From NCBI GenBank assembly GCA_003661125.1, contig QMVO01000145.1, positions 1 to 5,370 on the forward strand: 5,370 nt of DNA, read 5' to 3'. Positions 1 through 4,921 of the stretch are shown in pieces. Source of the DNA: Methanosarcinales archaeon (GTDB lineage Archaea; Halobacteriota; Syntropharchaeia; Alkanophagales; Methanospirareceae). The position numbers and the translations under genes were made by a program. Every line of letters starts with the position of its first letter. The first letter of the stretch is position 1. The notes below the pieces were generated by a model, which had not been told where the DNA came from, made no database searches, and was given only the letters and a program-made list of their open reading frames with translations.

Positions 1-268
1 TCATCTCACGGGCATCTCCAGAAAAGAGGCTGAGGAGTTCTGCGAAATCGCCGACCTGATTACCGCTTGCGCATCACCACACATAAGAGAAGAGGCAAAA
101 GAGAAGGCTCTTTTACAGGCTGGCACTGCAATACCGATATTCGCACTCACAACCGTGGGCAAGGAATTGCTTTTAGAACGTGCCAAAGAAGTCGAAGATA
201 CTTTGTTGTTGAATACCATGCGGTTACCAGTGCTGCCAGAAGAGCGGCAGCCTGAACCTCTGGTTTGA
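1..268 (+). CDS. Methanogenesis marker protein 8-like (DUF2099), C-terminal part
   Basis: The plus strand is open from the window edge (first full codon at 2-4) to a TGA at 266-268, giving 88 residues of a protein that begins outside the window. The reading is clearly coding. It opens HLTGISRKEAEEF, continues with ITACASPHIRE and ALLQAGTAIPIFALT, then GKELLLERAKE, and ends in a proline/glutamate-rich tail (LPVLPEERQPEPLV). From memory this pattern (TGIS, then a TACAS-type segment, then LLQAGxxIPIFA and GKELLLERAKE) matches the C-terminus of the methanogenesis marker 8 family, whose biochemical role is unknown and whose distribution follows methyl-coenzyme M reductase. No signal peptide or membrane segment is visible in this part. 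It converges on the decarboxylase-like gene, with 81 bases between the stop codons. The reading frame is certain; the family name is moderately certain. Confidence 0.65.
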   Translation, partial: HLTGISRKEAEEFCEIADLITACASPHIREEAKEKALLQAGTAIPIFALTTVGKELLLERAKEVEDTLLLNTMRLPVLPEERQPEPLV

Positions 269-342
269 TGATTTTCCCACATCAATTCAATTTCTTCTTG
301 GGTTATTTCCTCTATCTCAGCAAGTCCATATTCTTCACAATC

Positions 343-348
343 AAAAAA
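343..348 (-). terminator. Oligo-T tract just after the decarboxylase-like stop
   Basis: On the minus strand a run of six T lies one base past the TAA (350-352). Archaeal intrinsic termination relies on T-rich tracts in the non-template strand and needs no hairpin. The position suits the end of the 350-1453 transcript. The plus strand of the same 81-base gap (269-349) is pyrimidine-rich with short T runs and could serve the convergent gene. Only the tract is seen; its function is inferred. Confidence 0.3.
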
Positions 349-349
349 G

Positions 350-1453
350 TTATTTCTTTCTATCATGGTAAATCAAATCTAAATCTTCTTTTGTCTTTTC
401 GGAGATTACTGGATTAAAATCCTTAAGAATATCTAATATCTCCCTTAAAGGATAAGGTTCATTTGAGTATTTTGCTGAAAGAGCAAGTAGAGCACATTGC
501 TTGCATAAGTCCGCTTTTTTTTCTATGTTCTCCGCATTGTCTATCCCCCTTTCTCCACTAAAGATAAATCTGCCTATGCCTTCGCATGTCGCACCGGCAT
601 ATAATGCACTACCAGGTAACGCACCTTGAGTGCCAATTCCAATTGAGATTATCATGATTTTATCATTATAGATTCTCCTATATCCGTCGAATAATTCGTA
701 AGGTCTATTCGCGGGCTCAATAGTTCCAATTGCTCTGATTTTGACATTTGTAGCTTCTTTGCCTATTTTAACAGGATATATGTAATTTCCAAGAGCACGC
801 CCTCTCAATTTGTCAATTAGTTCTTTTTTAAAGTAATCCTCCTTGGCAGTTTTATAACCATCATGCGTCATATTTATAACGTGTACAACCCCTGCCATGC
901 CATTTCTTTCGGCAGCTAATTGGACGGCTCCGACACAGTCAGGTCCAATTTGCGGTAGTGCATGTACTGCATCGAAGCCTAATTTGTAGAGGATATCAGC
1001 AGCTTGAAAATTCGTGTTTGGAATGTCTCCCAATTTCTGATCTAACCATACAACGGGCTCTATGTTTGTTTTTGCTTTAAACCTATCTTTAATCTCCTGA
1101 ACAAAATTCGGTCGTTTCGCAATCAAAAAGGTTAACAACGATTGAAAATTCATCTTATAGCCCGATACATGACCCGCTGTGGATTCAACGATTGTTTCAA
1201 GTTCTTTTACAATCTTTTCTGATTCATCTAAATGTCTTTCGGATACATTGTGATCGAGATTTATAACAATAGGCGAGCCTGTCACTTTGAAAGAGGACAC
1301 AAATTTATCAACGAACTTTTCCCCAACTAATCCTACTGTGTTTTTCTTAAGTGGCTCGAGCGTTTTTCCTAAATGATTTTCCGCCGCTTTTATAAACTCG
1401 TTTACATTCTTATTTACTTTCTCTGTTTCTTTTAAGATCTCAAATTTCTCCAT
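350..1453 (-). CDS. Oversized orotidine-5'-phosphate decarboxylase (PyrF)-like protein
   Basis: This is a TIM-barrel protein of the OMP decarboxylase/HUMPS superfamily. True OMP decarboxylase converts OMP to UMP in pyrimidine synthesis in the cytoplasm. Residues are numbered from the TTG at 1465; the preferred ATG at 1453 is residue 5. Visible landmarks are LD at 70-71 (ribose-binding Asp), SGYKMN with Lys104, the catalytic DxKxxD as DQKLGDIPNTN (Asp142, Lys144, Asp147), GTIEP at 247-251, the phosphate-loop ISIGIGTQG with Gln280, and GR with Arg299. All the expected active-site residues are therefore present. The length, about 367 residues, is unusual: archaeal enzymes are usually near 210-230. 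The extra length lies in about 60 N-terminal residues, a longer segment around 200-245, and about 65 C-terminal residues with a CxxC (321-324). The start at 1453 is favoured by GGTGAT four bases upstream. The gene follows queC on the same strand. Sampled lines look AT-richer than queC. It could be a genuine PyrF or a paralogue with another phosphosugar substrate. Confidence 0.8.
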   Translation of the reverse strand: MEKFEILKETEKVNKNVNEFIKAAENHLGKTLEPLKKNTVGLVGEKFVDKFVSSFKVTGSPIVINLDHNVSERHLDESEKIVKELETIVESTAGHVSGYKMNFQSLLTFLIAKRPNFVQEIKDRFKAKTNIEPVVWLDQKLGDIPNTNFQAADILYKLGFDAVHALPQIGPDCVGAVQLAAERNGMAGVVHVINMTHDGYKTAKEDYFKKELIDKLRGRALGNYIYPVKIGKEATNVKIRAIGTIEPANRPYELFDGYRRIYNDKIMIISIGIGTQGALPGSALYAGATCEGIGRFIFSGERGIDNAENIEKKADLCKQCALLALSAKYSNEPYPLREILDILKDFNPVISEKTKEDLDLIYHDRKK

Positions 1454-1457
1454 TTTT

Positions 1458-1463
1458 ATCACC
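1458..1463 (-). promoter_or_regulatory. Shine-Dalgarno GGTGAT that sets the start of the decarboxylase-like gene
   Basis: The minus strand reads GGTGAT, complementary to the archaeal 16S rRNA 3' end (ATCACC), followed by four A before the ATG at 1453-1451. This favours the ATG over the in-frame TTG (1465) and GTG (1462) upstream; the GTG falls inside this site. Confidence 0.55.
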
Positions 1464-1478
1464 AACCGAAATAATGCC

Positions 1479-1488
1479 TTTATGTATC
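1479..1488 (-). promoter_or_regulatory. Possible TATA-like element before the decarboxylase-like gene
   Basis: On the minus strand a purine-rich tract (GGAGGGGAT) runs into ATACATAAA, about 25 bases before the ATG at 1453. This could be a BRE plus TATA box, but it would put transcription start almost on the ribosome-binding site. Read-through from queC is an equal possibility, because no T-rich terminator is visible after the queC stop. Confidence 0.25.
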
Positions 1489-1549
1489 CCCTCCTTCCAG
1501 ATTCCCACAGCTTTTCTCTTAAAGCGGATTGTTATACCCTTGCAGTCCC

Positions 1550-2257
1550 TCATGTTATCACCTTCGTATTGCTATACTCCGCCGGGTCATCCACACCCGC
1601 TTCTTTGAACCCTCTACGCCGGTGTATACAGGACTCACAAATCCCGCAATGCTCCTCGCCACCCAAATAACATGAATAAGTCAAATGCAATGGCGCTTCG
1701 ACTTCTATTCCTTTTTTTATTATGTCAGGCTTAAACAAATCCACTAAAGGCGCTTTTACTGTAGGAGGCTGACAATAAGAAGCCACTGCTTTCTCTAACA
1801 CCGCATTATACCGCTCAACGAATTCTTTTTCATTGTCTGGATACGCTCTCGCCTCTTCTGCATTGAAGCCCACGAAAATAGCATCTGCAGAGATGACTTC
1901 TGCGTATGCGCTTGCAGTCGCTAAAAGGACTAAATTCCTGCAAGGCACCCATGTAGATGGTGTCTCTTTTTCTTCATCCAAATTTACTTCTTCAGCCACC
2001 GGAACTTCTCTCGTGATGTCCGTCAGAGCAGACCCGCCAAGTTCCTTCAAGTAGGGTAGTTCCACGAACTTTAACTCCTTTGCACCTAAATAAGCAGCTA
2101 TTTTCTCTACCGCTTCTTTTTCCCTATTCTCCGCACGCTGTCCGTAAGAAGCGTGAAATAAATGCAAGTCGTAGCCTTCTCGCGATGCGATTGCCGCTGC
2201 CACCGTGGAATCTATCCCGCCTGAGCATACACAAACTGCGATTTTAGTCATTACCAT
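1550..2257 (-). CDS. queC: 7-cyano-7-deazaguanine (preQ0) synthase QueC
   Basis: QueC is an ATP-dependent cytoplasmic enzyme that converts 7-carboxy-7-deazaguanine and ammonia to preQ0. In archaea this supplies archaeosine at position 15 of tRNA. The 235 residues match the family's usual length. Landmarks are the N-terminal PP-loop SGGIDS (12-17), HASYGQR (35-41), TWVPCRN (102-108) and VGFNAEEARAYPDN (129-142). A C-terminal zinc site follows: SCYLGG with Cys196, then HCGICESC with Cys204, Cys207 and Cys210, and RRRGFKEAGVDDPAEY. All four zinc ligands and the nucleotide loop are intact. Two starts are possible, ATG 2257 or ATG 2251. A weak AGTGA sits one base before the first and seven before the second, so 2251 is at least as likely. 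queE and queD are not in the window. The gene is divergent from the cysteine-cluster gene and precedes the decarboxylase-like gene on the same strand. Confidence 0.96.
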   Translation of the reverse strand: MVMTKIAVCVCSGGIDSTVAAAIASREGYDLHLFHASYGQRAENREKEAVEKIAAYLGAKELKFVELPYLKELGGSALTDITREVPVAEEVNLDEEKETPSTWVPCRNLVLLATASAYAEVISADAIFVGFNAEEARAYPDNEKEFVERYNAVLEKAVASYCQPPTVKAPLVDLFKPDIIKKGIEVEAPLHLTYSCYLGGEEHCGICESCIHRRRGFKEAGVDDPAEYSNTKVIT

Positions 2258-2283
2258 TTCACTTGATTTCTATTAGATTACGC

Positions 2284-2312
2284 CACTAAAAAGGTGTTGC
2301 CCCGCTTTAGTG
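2284..2312. repeat. 7-bp perfect inverted repeat upstream of queC
   Basis: CACTAAA (2284-2290) and TTTAGTG (2306-2312) are exact reverse complements separated by 15 bases. The nearer arm is 27 bases from the queC ATG at 2257. It could be an operator or a weak hairpin in a queC leader. The arms are AT-rich and the loop is long, so chance is possible. I do not recognise a known preQ1-type riboswitch here. Confidence 0.4.
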
Positions 2313-2422
2313 TGCATAGTTAAGTTTTAGTTTTCTCATACTCAATAGAAGTGCGTGGTGAATTTTTCATGATTATTCTACCGCTCCTTTTTCCCGATTC
2401 TCACTCCCAGACACCCCCACAT

Positions 2423-2433
2423 TTCCGGTGGAA
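2423..2433. repeat. Operator-like near-palindrome, distal copy
   Basis: The sequence is TTCCGGTGGAA. It is an 11-bp palindrome around a central G with one arm mismatch. With the preceding T it matches the site at 2483-2494 at 11 of 12 positions. The copies are 61 bases apart in the same orientation, both upstream of the cysteine-cluster gene. A protein-binding role is inferred. Confidence 0.4.
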
Positions 2434-2483
2434 GTTGCATCTTTTAGGCGGAGCGTTGCGTTTGCCACCTCACACCCGTGCTT

Positions 2484-2494
2484 TTCCAGTGGAA
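2484..2494. promoter_or_regulatory. Operator-like perfect palindrome next to a TATA-like tract
   Basis: TTCCAGTGGAA has exact 5-bp arms around a central G and is the near-copy of 2423-2433. It ends immediately before the TATA-like tract at 2495-2505, where an archaeal BRE would sit. A regulator bound here could block TFB/TBP, or part of the site may simply act as the BRE. Confidence 0.4.
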
Positions 2495-2505
2495 TATTTT
2501 TTATG
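2495..2505 (+). promoter_or_regulatory. TATA-like promoter for the cysteine-cluster gene
   Basis: TATTTTTTATG is an AT-rich box about 29 bases before the ATG at 2534. At the usual archaeal spacing of about 25 bases, transcription would start a few bases before the gene, consistent with the weak Shine-Dalgarno signal there. The rest of 2258-2533 shows no open frame or RNA gene that I can support. Confidence 0.35.
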
Positions 2506-2533
2506 ATGAAACTTTCTTACAATTGCTCTTGAG

Positions 2534-3067
2534 ATGCAAAGGGAGAGATATATCAGATTAGCAGAGGAAATCCAGAAGTATTTCAAGTGCGAGAGATGTG
2601 CCGAGTGCTGTCGGACACTGCCCATCAGTTTAGATTGGGAGGACATAGAAAGGCTGTATAAGCTTGAAGGTGAGAGATTCCTGGATAAGCTGGACGAGAA
2701 TGTTATAGAAAACTGTTTGAAGACGCCGTGTCCCTATTTAAGAGAGAAGAAGTGCTTAATATACGATAAGAGACCGCTTGTATGCCGTGTGTTCCCGTTT
2801 GAATTCGCATATCCTTTCCCATCTATCAGGTGCTGCCCGATGGGCAAGAAGATTTCAGCTGAGCTCGGAAAGGTTAAGCGAGAACTGAGAGTGGGGATGA
2901 AAGAAGTAGAGAGAGAGGAGCATCAAAAAATGATTCAAAGGACGATAGAAGCTTATGACCGGTTCGGTGATTTCATGTTCGGTGAGGGTGGAGGTATGAA
3001 ATGTGAGGTGACCATCGTTTCGTTGGACCTCCTGGAAGCATTTTTAAAAAGATTGCGCAGTCGTTAA
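2534..3067 (+). CDS. YkgJ-type CxxCxxCC zinc/iron-chelating protein
   Basis: The 177 residues match the widespread cysteine-cluster family (YkgJ/UPF0153, PF03692), thought to bind zinc or iron or an Fe-S cluster; no firm biochemical role is established. The signature is CERCAECC at 19-26 (Cys19, 22, 25, 26). It is followed by TPCPYLREKKC (Cys66, Cys74), the hallmark IYDKRPLVCRVFPFEF (Arg80, Cys84) and RCCPMG (Cys100, 101). There are 11 cysteines in all, most of them in the first 101 residues. The second half (about 105-145) is charged and probably helical, with no motif I recognise. No membrane segment or signal peptide is seen. The ATG at 2534 lies 15 bases before the first conserved region and has only a weak GAG before it, so the message may be nearly leaderless. 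The gene stands alone between a divergent queC and the LarA homologue, 74 bases downstream. Its substrate or partner cannot be told from context. Confidence 0.9.
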   Translation: MQRERYIRLAEEIQKYFKCERCAECCRTLPISLDWEDIERLYKLEGERFLDKLDENVIENCLKTPCPYLREKKCLIYDKRPLVCRVFPFEFAYPFPSIRCCPMGKKISAELGKVKRELRVGMKEVEREEHQKMIQRTIEAYDRFGDFMFGEGGGMKCEVTIVSLDLLEAFLKRLRSR

Positions 3068-3077
3068 CCACCGGGCA

Positions 3078-3082
3078 TTTTT
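3078..3082 (+). terminator. Short T run after the cysteine-cluster gene
   Basis: Five T follow CCGGGCA eleven bases after the TAA at 3065-3067. This is a possible weak archaeal terminator. It is short and without a stem, and read-through into the next gene is not excluded. Confidence 0.2.
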
Positions 3083-3101
3083 GTCTGAGTAAATCAATCA
3101 A

Positions 3102-3123
3102 GGAAATCAATTTTTATTTTATT
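3102..3123 (+). promoter_or_regulatory. BRE/TATA-like promoter for the LarA-like gene
   Basis: A purine-rich GGAAATCAA (3102-3110) is followed by TTTTTATTTTATT (3111-3123), centred about 25 bases before the ATG at 3142. That spacing puts the predicted transcript start on or next to the start codon. No Shine-Dalgarno sequence is present (CATATTCACCACC precedes the ATG), which agrees with a leaderless message. Confidence 0.5.
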
Positions 3124-3141
3124 AACTACATATTCACCACC

Positions 3142-4437
3142 ATGATGCGGATACCTTACGGCTCCGGAGTAATAAATATAGACATAGAAGGTAAGTCATT
3201 GGACTTCAGAAGTAGCAGAACCGAAGGTATTCCCAAAAGCCTTGACGTAGACATAATAAAGCATGCCATTCAGAATCCAATAGGCACGATAAGACTGAAC
3301 GAAATAGTTAAGAGGAAGAAAGATGCGAGAATAGTAATAGTCGTTGATGATCATACACGAGAAGCGCCTACTGAGAAAATACTCGATGCTTTGACAGAAG
3401 AAATAGGAAAAGAGCATAAAAAACAAATCACCCTGCTCGTTGCCTGCGGCACTCATGCGCCACCAGCAGAAGAAGATTTGAAGAGAATTCTTGGTAGATA
3501 CTATGCCCAATACAACTTTGTGATTCATGATTGCGATGCAACAGATTTGGTATTCGTAGGCACGACAAGCCGAGGAACGCCAGTGATGTTAAATAGAAAC
3601 TACGTGGAAGCAGATATAAAAATTCTAACCGGTGATATAACTTTGCATTACTATGCTGGATTTGGAGGCGGGAGGAAGAGCATCCTTCCCGGTATATCCT
3701 CACGAGAAACGATAAAAAAGAACCATGCGCTTCTGGTGGATGAACGCGCGAGGACCACAAACGTAGAGAACAATCCTGTTCATCTGGACATGTCCGAAGC
3801 GGCATCTTTCGCGCCGCCTGATTTCGTGATAAATACCGTTGCTGATGCTTCGGGTTGTCTGGTGGATGCGTACGCAGGAGAGATGAACGCTGTGTTTCTT
3901 AAAGGTGCTGAAGTAGCAAAGAGCTTGTTCTCTCTTGAAATTGATGATATGTTTGATGTCCTCCTGGTAAGTGCCGGTGGATTCCCAAAAGATAGAAATC
4001 TGTATCAAGCGTCTAAGACGATAGACAATAGCTATCGAGCAGTAGTTCCGGGTGGTAAGCTGATTTTAGTCGCGGAATGCCGAGAAGGAATTGGCGACCC
4101 TTATTTCGAGGACTGGATGAACAGATATGCGAGCTATGAAGCAGCAGAAGAGGCTATCAAAACGAATTTTGTGCTCGGGGGGCATAAAGCGTTTTATATG
4201 AGGAAAGCAATGAACCGAGTGCGTTTGTCTATCGTTTCTGAACTCGACTCGGGCGTATTAAATAGGTGGGGAATAAATGCTTATAGGTCTGTCGGGGAAG
4301 CACTTGAAGAAGAAATGGAGGAATATAGACATTATAACGTAACCAAAACAAGTACAAAAATAAAAGAAAAAGTTAAAATAGGCATAGTTAAAAATGGTTT
4401 GGATACTTTATTAGTACCGGGGACGAAAAATAGATAA
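3142..4437 (+). CDS. larA: LarA-like nickel-pincer racemase/epimerase (DUF2088)
   Basis: LarA enzymes use a nickel pincer nucleotide (NPN) cofactor, made by LarB, LarC and LarE, to racemise or epimerise 2-hydroxyacids by hydride transfer. The 431 residues match the family length, and the catalytic positions known from Lactiplantibacillus LarA are all recognisable. These are DDHTR with Arg73, ACGTH with His105, LHYYAGFGGGRKSILPG with His169 and the cofactor-bearing Lys179, KKNH with His195, and LYQASK with Tyr288 and Lys292. The protein therefore looks active. Substrates differ widely among LarA homologues, so lactate is not assured. It appears cytoplasmic, with no signal peptide or membrane segment. 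Translation starts at ATG 3142, or at the adjacent ATG 3145, without a Shine-Dalgarno. The tail after about residue 395 is lysine-rich and less conserved. No larB, larC or larE lies in the window. The stop codon overlaps a GGAGG motif leading to L19e 24 bases on, so co-transcription with ribosomal genes is plausible. Confidence 0.88.
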   Translation: MMRIPYGSGVINIDIEGKSLDFRSSRTEGIPKSLDVDIIKHAIQNPIGTIRLNEIVKRKKDARIVIVVDDHTREAPTEKILDALTEEIGKEHKKQITLLVACGTHAPPAEEDLKRILGRYYAQYNFVIHDCDATDLVFVGTTSRGTPVMLNRNYVEADIKILTGDITLHYYAGFGGGRKSILPGISSRETIKKNHALLVDERARTTNVENNPVHLDMSEAASFAPPDFVINTVADASGCLVDAYAGEMNAVFLKGAEVAKSLFSLEIDDMFDVLLVSAGGFPKDRNLYQASKTIDNSYRAVVPGGKLILVAECREGIGDPYFEDWMNRYASYEAAEEAIKTNFVLGGHKAFYMRKAMNRVRLSIVSELDSGVLNRWGINAYRSVGEALEEEMEEYRHYNVTKTSTKIKEKVKIGIVKNGLDTLLVPGTKNR

Positions 4438-4443
4438 GGAGGT
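4436..4443 (+). promoter_or_regulatory. Strong Shine-Dalgarno-like AAGGAGGT, oddly far from L19e
   Basis: AAGGAGGT overlaps the larA TAA (4435-4437). It is an excellent match to the anti-Shine-Dalgarno, but the L19e ATG is 18 bases beyond it. No ATG, GTG or TTG occurs at normal spacing. A weaker AGGT (4448-4451) lies 10 bases before the ATG. In-frame extension upstream meets TAG at 4447-4449 with no usable start, which fixes the start at 4462. Confidence 0.4.
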
Positions 4444-4461
4444 ACTTAGGTAAGAAAAGTT

Positions 4462-4917
4462 ATGGCTGATCTAGCAAAGCAGAAGAGAATAGCAGCAGAG
4501 GTGATGAAAATCGGAAAGGGTAGAGTGTGGATAGACCCTGAAGCTACTGAGGATGTTTCGTTAGCGATAACGAGAGAGGATGTTCGAGGTTTGATAGAAG
4601 AAGGTGTCATAAAAAAGAAGCAAAAGAAAGGTGTAAGTCGAGGGAGGGCGAGAGAAAGAACGATGAAAAAGGCTCTGGGAAGAAGGGAGGGGCAAGGTTC
4701 CAGAAAGGGCGCAAAAGGTGCGCGAAGGGGGAAGAAAAGGTTATGGATAACCAAGATCAGGGGCTTGCGAAGAAGATTAAAGGAGTTACGAGACGGTGAG
4801 CAGATTGATAGAACTACATATCGTAAATTATATAATAAAGCGAAATCAGGAGAAATCAGAAATATCGCTCATTTAAACGAGCTTATAAAAACCTGTACAT
4901 TAACGACGGGGGAATAG
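4462..4917 (+). CDS. rpl19e: Large ribosomal subunit protein L19e (eL19)
   Basis: eL19 is a basic protein of the archaeal/eukaryotic 50S/60S subunit that contributes to an intersubunit bridge. The 151 residues are complete and of normal archaeal length. Landmarks are the N-terminal QKRIAAEVMKIGKGRVWIDP (7-26), TREDVRGLIEEGVI (37-50), a basic linker SRGRARER (59-66), GQGSRKGAKGARRG (77-90), WITKIRGLRRRLKELR (95-110) and YRKLYNKAKSGEIRN (120-134). The central lysine/arginine-rich stretch is typical of its rRNA-threading tail. The start at 4462 (MADL) agrees with the family. The L18 gene begins four bases after the TAG, as in archaeal spc-type operons. The upstream neighbour is a LarA homologue rather than the usual L32e, so the cluster appears rearranged or split at this point. 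Confidence 0.97.
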   Translation: MADLAKQKRIAAEVMKIGKGRVWIDPEATEDVSLAITREDVRGLIEEGVIKKKQKKGVSRGRARERTMKKALGRREGQGSRKGAKGARRGKKRLWITKIRGLRRRLKELRDGEQIDRTTYRKLYNKAKSGEIRNIAHLNELIKTCTLTTGE

Positions 4918-4921
4918 GAAG

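Noticed and set aside
67..255. 62-residue plus-strand frame
   Set aside because: It overlaps the marker-8-like gene in another frame. It is Arg/His-rich with no family resemblance, while the alternative frame has a recognisable protein.
1..366. 121-residue minus-strand frame as a gene
   Set aside because: About 88 codons are antisense to the clearly coding marker-8-like frame and have shadow-like composition (Ser/Ala/Cys-rich). No Shine-Dalgarno precedes the ATG. Only the first 33 or so codons look protein-like, so I list it as a finding rather than a gene.
1482..2054. Two short plus-strand frames opposite or next to queC
   Set aside because: They are mostly antisense to queC, with no start signal or family resemblance.
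2258..2533. Possible small RNA, tRNA or CRISPR-like repeat in the intergenic region
   Set aside because: No cloverleaf or T-loop sequence is visible, and there are only two short palindromic copies without regular spacers; operator sites fit better.
3196..4008. Three minus-strand frames of 102 to 125 residues opposite the LarA-like gene
   Set aside because: All lie antisense to a gene with intact catalytic motifs and show shadow composition; none has a recognisable motif.
4446..4754. 102-residue minus-strand frame opposite L19e
   Set aside because: It is the antisense of Lys/Arg-rich codons, which gives a Phe/Leu/Ser/Pro-rich shadow that mimics membrane segments.
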